Source: Pseudomonadota bacterium (lineage in GTDB: Bacteria > Pseudomonadota > Alphaproteobacteria > Rhizobiales > Xanthobacteraceae). Taken from it: a stretch of 9,164 nucleotides of DNA. The stretch is from assembly GCA_021823875.1 (NCBI GenBank), contig JAKAMD010000121.1, positions 1 through 9,164 of the forward strand, in the 5' to 3' direction. Shown in pieces: positions 9,101 to 9,164 of this stretch. The translations under genes were made by a program, and so were the position numbers. Every line of letters begins with the position of its first letter. Position 1 is the stretch's first letter. Below the pieces are notes generated by a model, which was not told the origin of the DNA, ran no database searches, and saw only the letters and a list, made by a program, of their open reading frames with translations.

Positions 9101-9163
9101 CTGCGCGGCGACGGGCAGGAGCACCGGCTGGGCGTAGCCCTGCTCGACGGTGATGTTGAAGCG
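2..9163 (-). CDS. Giant multidomain Ig-like/RHS/dockerin/alpha-beta hydrolase protein, partial at both ends
   Basis: One reading frame on the minus strand is open across the entire window, 3,054 codons with no stop; start and stop codons lie outside. The first in-frame methionine (residue 37) sits inside an Ig-like domain and is not a credible start. The translation reads as consecutive recognisable modules: Ig/cadherin repeats, an RHS/YD fragment, a dockerin-like calcium module, Big_2-like domains, a ZU5-like domain, an IPT/TIG domain, a propeller and an alpha/beta hydrolase. It contains a single cysteine (residue 1786), which fits an exported giant protein. I see no frameshift: the frame at 9163 is the same as at base 4, and the antisense-register stops that interrupt the opposite strand fall on TTA, CTA or TCA sense codons, as expected. 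No signal peptide or anchor can be judged because both ends are cut. The likely location is extracellular or cell surface (inference). I do not recognise a named gene. Confidence 0.95.
194..1342 (-). other. Alpha/beta hydrolase domain (esterase/lipase-like)
   Basis: Residues 2608-2990. The core strand YPAVTLLVHGF (His-Gly at 2618-2619) matches the oxyanion-hole strand of alpha/beta hydrolases. APMHIIGHSRGTVVASEIA carries the nucleophile elbow Gly-His-Ser-Arg-Gly, with the serine at residue 2728 (bases 980-982). Candidates for the acid are Asp 2757 or Asp 2760 in LEDVHDFN, and for the base His 2872 in HSRVQDWY, a less likely alternative being His 2894. The gap of 110 residues between oxyanion strand and serine is longer than usual, because of a charged insertion around KKWGKYATPEEY. 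Later GEGWFYSILGGG also looks like a hydrolase-associated segment. GHSRG is typical of lipase and PGAP1-like or related lid-bearing hydrolases; substrate unknown. An esterase or lipase acting outside the cell is an inference. Confidence 0.75.
1343..1906 (-). other. Beta-sandwich region between propeller and hydrolase
   Basis: Residues 2420-2607. It contains IKWEVKDPDYNEGDGP and VAELYISIFDRYNGLFPG, then LQFEFKLTDDYALTASQDYYVGVRY, which look like Ig-like strands from one or two domains with an inserted charged loop (residues near SGNDRMGQRG). It leads straight into the hydrolase, so it may act as its N-terminal support domain. No family is recognised. Confidence 0.45.
1907..3127 (-). other. Beta-propeller-like region
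   Basis: Residues 2013-2419, about 407 residues, the size of a six- or seven-bladed propeller. Blade-like units can be seen as a strand with (A/L)YVA, a polar turn and a (V/I)ID-type strand: NTRAYVAGRGGKIYAIDTAT, GDYLYVALGN with GLYRFAIDT, RFLVLTVPEE with GKLMVIDLDT, PDRLIVSS, KYAFVADYNLQRVKLS and SPDGKKLLATL with GLLVYDIDM. The SPDGK-type turn is common in YVTN/lactonase-like and WD-like propellers. No catalytic residues of lactonases can be identified, so binding or scaffolding is the safer reading. Confidence 0.65.
3128..3421 (-). other. IPT/TIG-like domain
   Basis: Residues 1915-2012. It starts APSITELVVN, passes through IEITGENFEP and GSVVVRVFSGEG, and ends with SSTRLSVKVPPKL and ADIQVVGIV. 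The 'P-x-I-x-x-(L/V) ... I-x-G-x-x-F ... S-x-x-(I/L)-x-V-x-(V/P)-P' pattern is that of the IPT/TIG Ig-like fold, known from plexins and many bacterial surface proteins. It precedes the propeller directly, a common pairing. Confidence 0.7.
3422..3676 (-). other. Linker with a 22-residue uncharged hydrophobic stretch
   Basis: Residues 1830-1914. Residues 1847-1868 (bases 3625-3560) start with MALASGGIGG, end with VNVIGILA and contain no charged residue. The stretch is glycine-rich with small-residue spacing, so it could be a weak membrane segment or a buried helix. The rest (SYGKTYKSLIKIPDGTTSK, then a proline-rich MRPKPPTA) looks like beta strands and a linker. I do not recognise a family. Confidence 0.4.
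3677..4132 (-). other. ZU5-like domain with lost autocleavage histidine
   Basis: Residues 1678-1829. It opens with KEGGIVNGGNGLFVQIGPEAL, close to the 'Gly-Gly-x-(L/V) ... (I/V)-P-x-x-A-L' start of ZU5 domains, followed by AFSLDLGPDELRVPAQI, typical of the second half. It ends in SSPPFSGILGGGTYVAAV. In ZU5 proteins that cleave themselves the matching spot is His-Phe-Ser; here it reads Pro-Phe-Ser (residues 1807-1809), so cleavage is not expected. The only cysteine in the window (1786) lies in this domain. The family assignment is by motif only. Confidence 0.55.
4133..4411 (-). other. Big_2-like Ig domain B
   Basis: Residues 1585-1677. YVVENENVAIVTADGLILA followed by KSAGVTAVAVIENGL repeats the Big_2 pattern seen in the domain before. 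The start (EVYPGSVTLIENSGQRQV) supplies the first strands. A valine/arginine strand, NIEVRVVAEP, closes the domain. Confidence 0.7.
4412..4684 (-). other. Big_2-like Ig domain A
   Basis: Residues 1494-1584. The pattern SFTSTDQVVVEIDARGLVRA followed by KGQGEAILLAQARG is that of bacterial Ig-like domain group 2 (Big_2): a 'S-x-D-x-x-V-x-x-(I/V)-x-x-x-G-x-(V/I)-x-A' strand pair, then a Gly-x-(A/T) strand. Such domains are found in intimin/invasin-type adhesins and other surface proteins. Confidence 0.7.
4685..4975 (-). other. Cadherin-like / tandem-95 type domain
   Basis: Residues 1397-1493, beginning right after the dockerin-like module at RANRAPVVAA. The signature ILGATHGTAKLTSDGQTL, then FTPEPGYSGEAMIRLQADDG, matches the 'HGT ... 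YTP ... sG ... DG' pattern of tandem-95 and cadherin-like repeats of giant bacterial surface proteins. A DLEGDAV loop provides candidate calcium ligands. Confidence 0.75.
4976..5125 (-). other. Dockerin type I-like module (paired calcium loops)
   Basis: Residues 1347-1396. The first loop is GDMNQDGDIDGSDSATW and the second is ADINGDSQINAADRQVLYANYG. Each has the D-x-N-x-D-x-x-(I)-(D/N)-x-x-D spacing of an F-hand calcium loop followed by a short helix, separated by about 25 residues, which is the dockerin type I layout. In cellulosome systems dockerins bind cohesins; in most other bacteria they occur singly in large secreted proteins with no known partner. Here the module is internal and flanked by beta domains, so a structural, calcium-stabilised role is as likely as docking. 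The second loop has serine at the position after Asp (NGDSQIN) but keeps the ligand residues. Confidence 0.8.
5126..5449 (-). other. Beta-rich spacer between RHS segment and dockerin-like module
   Basis: Residues 1239-1346. It contains WSSTNWSGDLQASATTT, then alternating short strands such as VIAAVETAGAASVEV and LLRVTEAGIKLLRLTG, rich in alanine, threonine and valine. I do not recognise a family. It runs without a break into the calcium loops that follow, so it may be the beta-sandwich partner often found next to dockerin modules. Confidence 0.45.
5450..6193 (-). other. Short RHS/YD-type segment
   Basis: Residues 991-1238. The opening, FTLAGHDFALTRTLDG followed by GEFGNW, resembles the entry strand of RHS proteins (x-Leu-x-Arg-Thr, then Phe-Gly-x-x-Trp). 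Downstream are ADGTRYELDENGKLAGITF and two YD motifs, YRYDAAGRL and YAYDAAGKL. RHS cores that build a closed shell usually run for many hundreds of residues with a dozen or more YD repeats; this segment has about 250 residues and only two clear ones, so it is more likely a remnant or a stand-alone beta module than a toxin cocoon. No RHS core cleavage motif or toxin tip follows. Confidence 0.7.
5459..5554 (-). repeat. Two YD-type repeats sharing a 15-base identical core
   Basis: The sense-strand motifs YRYDAAGRL (5554-5528) and YAYDAAGKL (5485-5459) lie 69 bases apart. Bases 5465-5479 and 5534-5548 are identical over 15 bases (gcctgcggcatcgta on the plus strand). The nucleotide identity is largely explained by the conserved Tyr-Asp-Ala-Ala-Gly peptide, but the identical synonymous choices suggest a duplication. 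Confidence 0.75.
6194..6817 (-). other. Two Ig-like domains without the WTP signature
   Basis: Residues 783-990, split near base 6520 at a DTVAPAL linker. The first begins SATPSTPAQPGQSIVATIRA and ends VTATDRDGFSATQTQTLRVKD. The second contains GWKLDIAPAGTDRWQTLAE and later WANGDYQLRLTAWDLVGR. Both alternate beta strands with an aromatic-rich core and look like Ig-like folds, with a Gly-Asp-Tyr-x-Leu-x-Leu-x-Ala strand near the end. Modules of this second type are often seen directly before RHS segments, which is the case here. Assignment to a specific family is uncertain. Confidence 0.6.
6818..7129 (-). other. Ig-like domain 7, last canonical repeat
   Basis: Residues 679-782. It contains ANDPDGSAQTN, FANLPEGSSYDAQTRLLSWTP and FIATAQASDGKN. 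It is the last copy with the Trp-Thr-Pro signature; the chain then changes to a different type of Ig-like domain. Confidence 0.85.
7130..7423 (-). other. Ig-like domain 6
   Basis: Residues 581-678. It shows TADADNDPVQL, then GTTGYFEWTPGQD and FTFRASDGSAATTQ, a short and canonical copy. It ends with the FDVNRAP linker also seen at the end of domain 2. Confidence 0.85.
7424..7810 (-). other. Ig-like domain 5, longest copy
   Basis: Residues 452-580, 129 residues against about 100-118 for its neighbours. Extra sequence lies in the first loop (VADTGGAAAPLMLN) and after the LHWTP strand (DLFAAQDGNAPQEVPLGN). The core signature LPRGMTLEI, HWTP and FTLSASDG is intact. Confidence 0.8.
7811..8140 (-). 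other. Ig-like domain 4
   Basis: Residues 342-451. The core is SDMDQDALSYSATGLPIGA, then LTWTPEATDIGSHDLEISVTD, all standard for this repeat. A proline/asparagine-rich insertion (roughly DAGYVNPDNPVPN) lengthens the last loop before the closing strand. Confidence 0.82.
8141..8452 (-). other. Ig-like domain 3, divergent
   Basis: Residues 238-341. It has the acidic loop VDADGNPVQLTFSGLP and the closing strand YAITVIAQDNGDGN, but the usual Trp-Thr-Pro strand is replaced by RFAPGEGD and the Leu-Pro-x-Gly turn is lost (LPRF). It is the most divergent copy of the seven but keeps the domain length and probable calcium-binding aspartates. Confidence 0.8.
8453..8806 (-). other. Ig-like domain 2
   Basis: Residues 120-237. 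An FDPDNPG loop is followed by TGLPSGASFDAETMEIVWTP and SYSVTVTATDDGNG, a complete putative-Ig/cadherin-like signature and the clearest copy in the array. It closes with the linker TNANRAPEIG. Confidence 0.85.
8807..9163 (-). other. Ig-like domain 1 (N-terminal side cut by window)
   Basis: Residues 1-119. The sequence contains the turn LPGGATLNSETG followed by WFEWTPDFNQHGSY, the typical Leu-Pro-x-Gly then Trp-Thr-Pro arrangement of putative Ig domains. It ends in a VFNVANANGVP linker. The domain begins outside the window, so its acidic calcium loop cannot be seen. Confidence 0.8.
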
Positions 9164-9164
9164 C

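Larger units (their letters stand above)
6818..9163 (-). repeat. Seven tandem cadherin/putative-Ig (He_PIG-type) domains
   Basis: Residues 1-782 are seven successive domains of about 98-129 residues; the first is cut by the window edge. Boundaries fall at recurring linkers such as NANGVP, NRAP, TEAP, NAAP, NQTP and NRAP, at about bases 8806, 8452, 8140, 7810, 7423 and 7129. Each domain carries a variant of the same signature: an acidic DADGNP/DADNDP-type loop, then a short Leu-Pro-x-Gly turn, a Trp-Thr-Pro strand and a closing (S/T)ASDG or TATD strand. This is the pattern of the putative Ig domain (He_PIG) and related cadherin-like domains, which form extended stalks and often bind calcium between domains. 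The copies are clearly diverged and not recent nucleotide duplications. The array probably continues upstream of the window. Confidence 0.9.

Noticed and set aside
6818..9163. Tandem repeats as a CRISPR array or a recent DNA duplication
   Set aside because: The repetition is at protein level only, about 100 residues per unit with diverged nucleotides; no short identical repeats with even spacers are present.

Overview
The whole window is the inside of one giant gene on the minus strand. Reading codons whose first base falls at 9163, 9160 and so on down to 4, I find no stop codon: 3,054 consecutive sense codons covering bases 9163 to 2. Neither the start nor the stop codon is in the window, so both ends of the protein are missing. 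Every part of this frame reads as ordinary folded protein, while all other open frames on either strand are arginine/proline/alanine-rich or otherwise non-protein-like shadows. There is no intergenic space, and I see no RNA gene, CRISPR array, insertion sequence, promoter or terminator. Residue numbers below count from the first full codon (9163) and are not numbers in the full protein.

Layout in protein order, which runs from high to low window coordinates: seven tandem cadherin/putative-Ig type domains (9163-6818); two further Ig-like domains without the repeat signature (6817-6194); a very short RHS/YD-type segment with two clear YD motifs (6193-5450); a beta-rich spacer (5449-5126); a dockerin type I-like pair of calcium loops (5125-4976); a tandem-95/cadherin-like domain (4975-4685); two Big_2-like Ig domains (4684-4133); a ZU5-like domain (4132-3677); a linker with an uncharged hydrophobic stretch (3676-3422); an IPT/TIG-like domain (3421-3128); a beta-propeller-like region (3127-1907); a beta-sandwich region (1906-1343); an alpha/beta hydrolase with a GHSRG nucleophile elbow (1342-194); and the beginning of what looks like a galactose-binding-like beta domain (193-2).

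The base composition is high in G+C, with strongly G/C-ending codons. Giant, cysteine-poor, multi-Ig proteins like this are usually extracellular or surface-attached in free-living bacteria, especially environmental ones. I cannot assign a lineage from one gene. A working model, which is inference, is that a long Ig/cadherin stalk plus carbohydrate- or cohesin-type binding modules displays a C-terminal esterase/lipase-like domain, with the propeller and ZU5/IPT modules between them as spacers or binding platforms. The most unusual point is the combination and order of modules, in particular the tiny RHS remnant beside a dockerin-like module and a hydrolase in one polypeptide.
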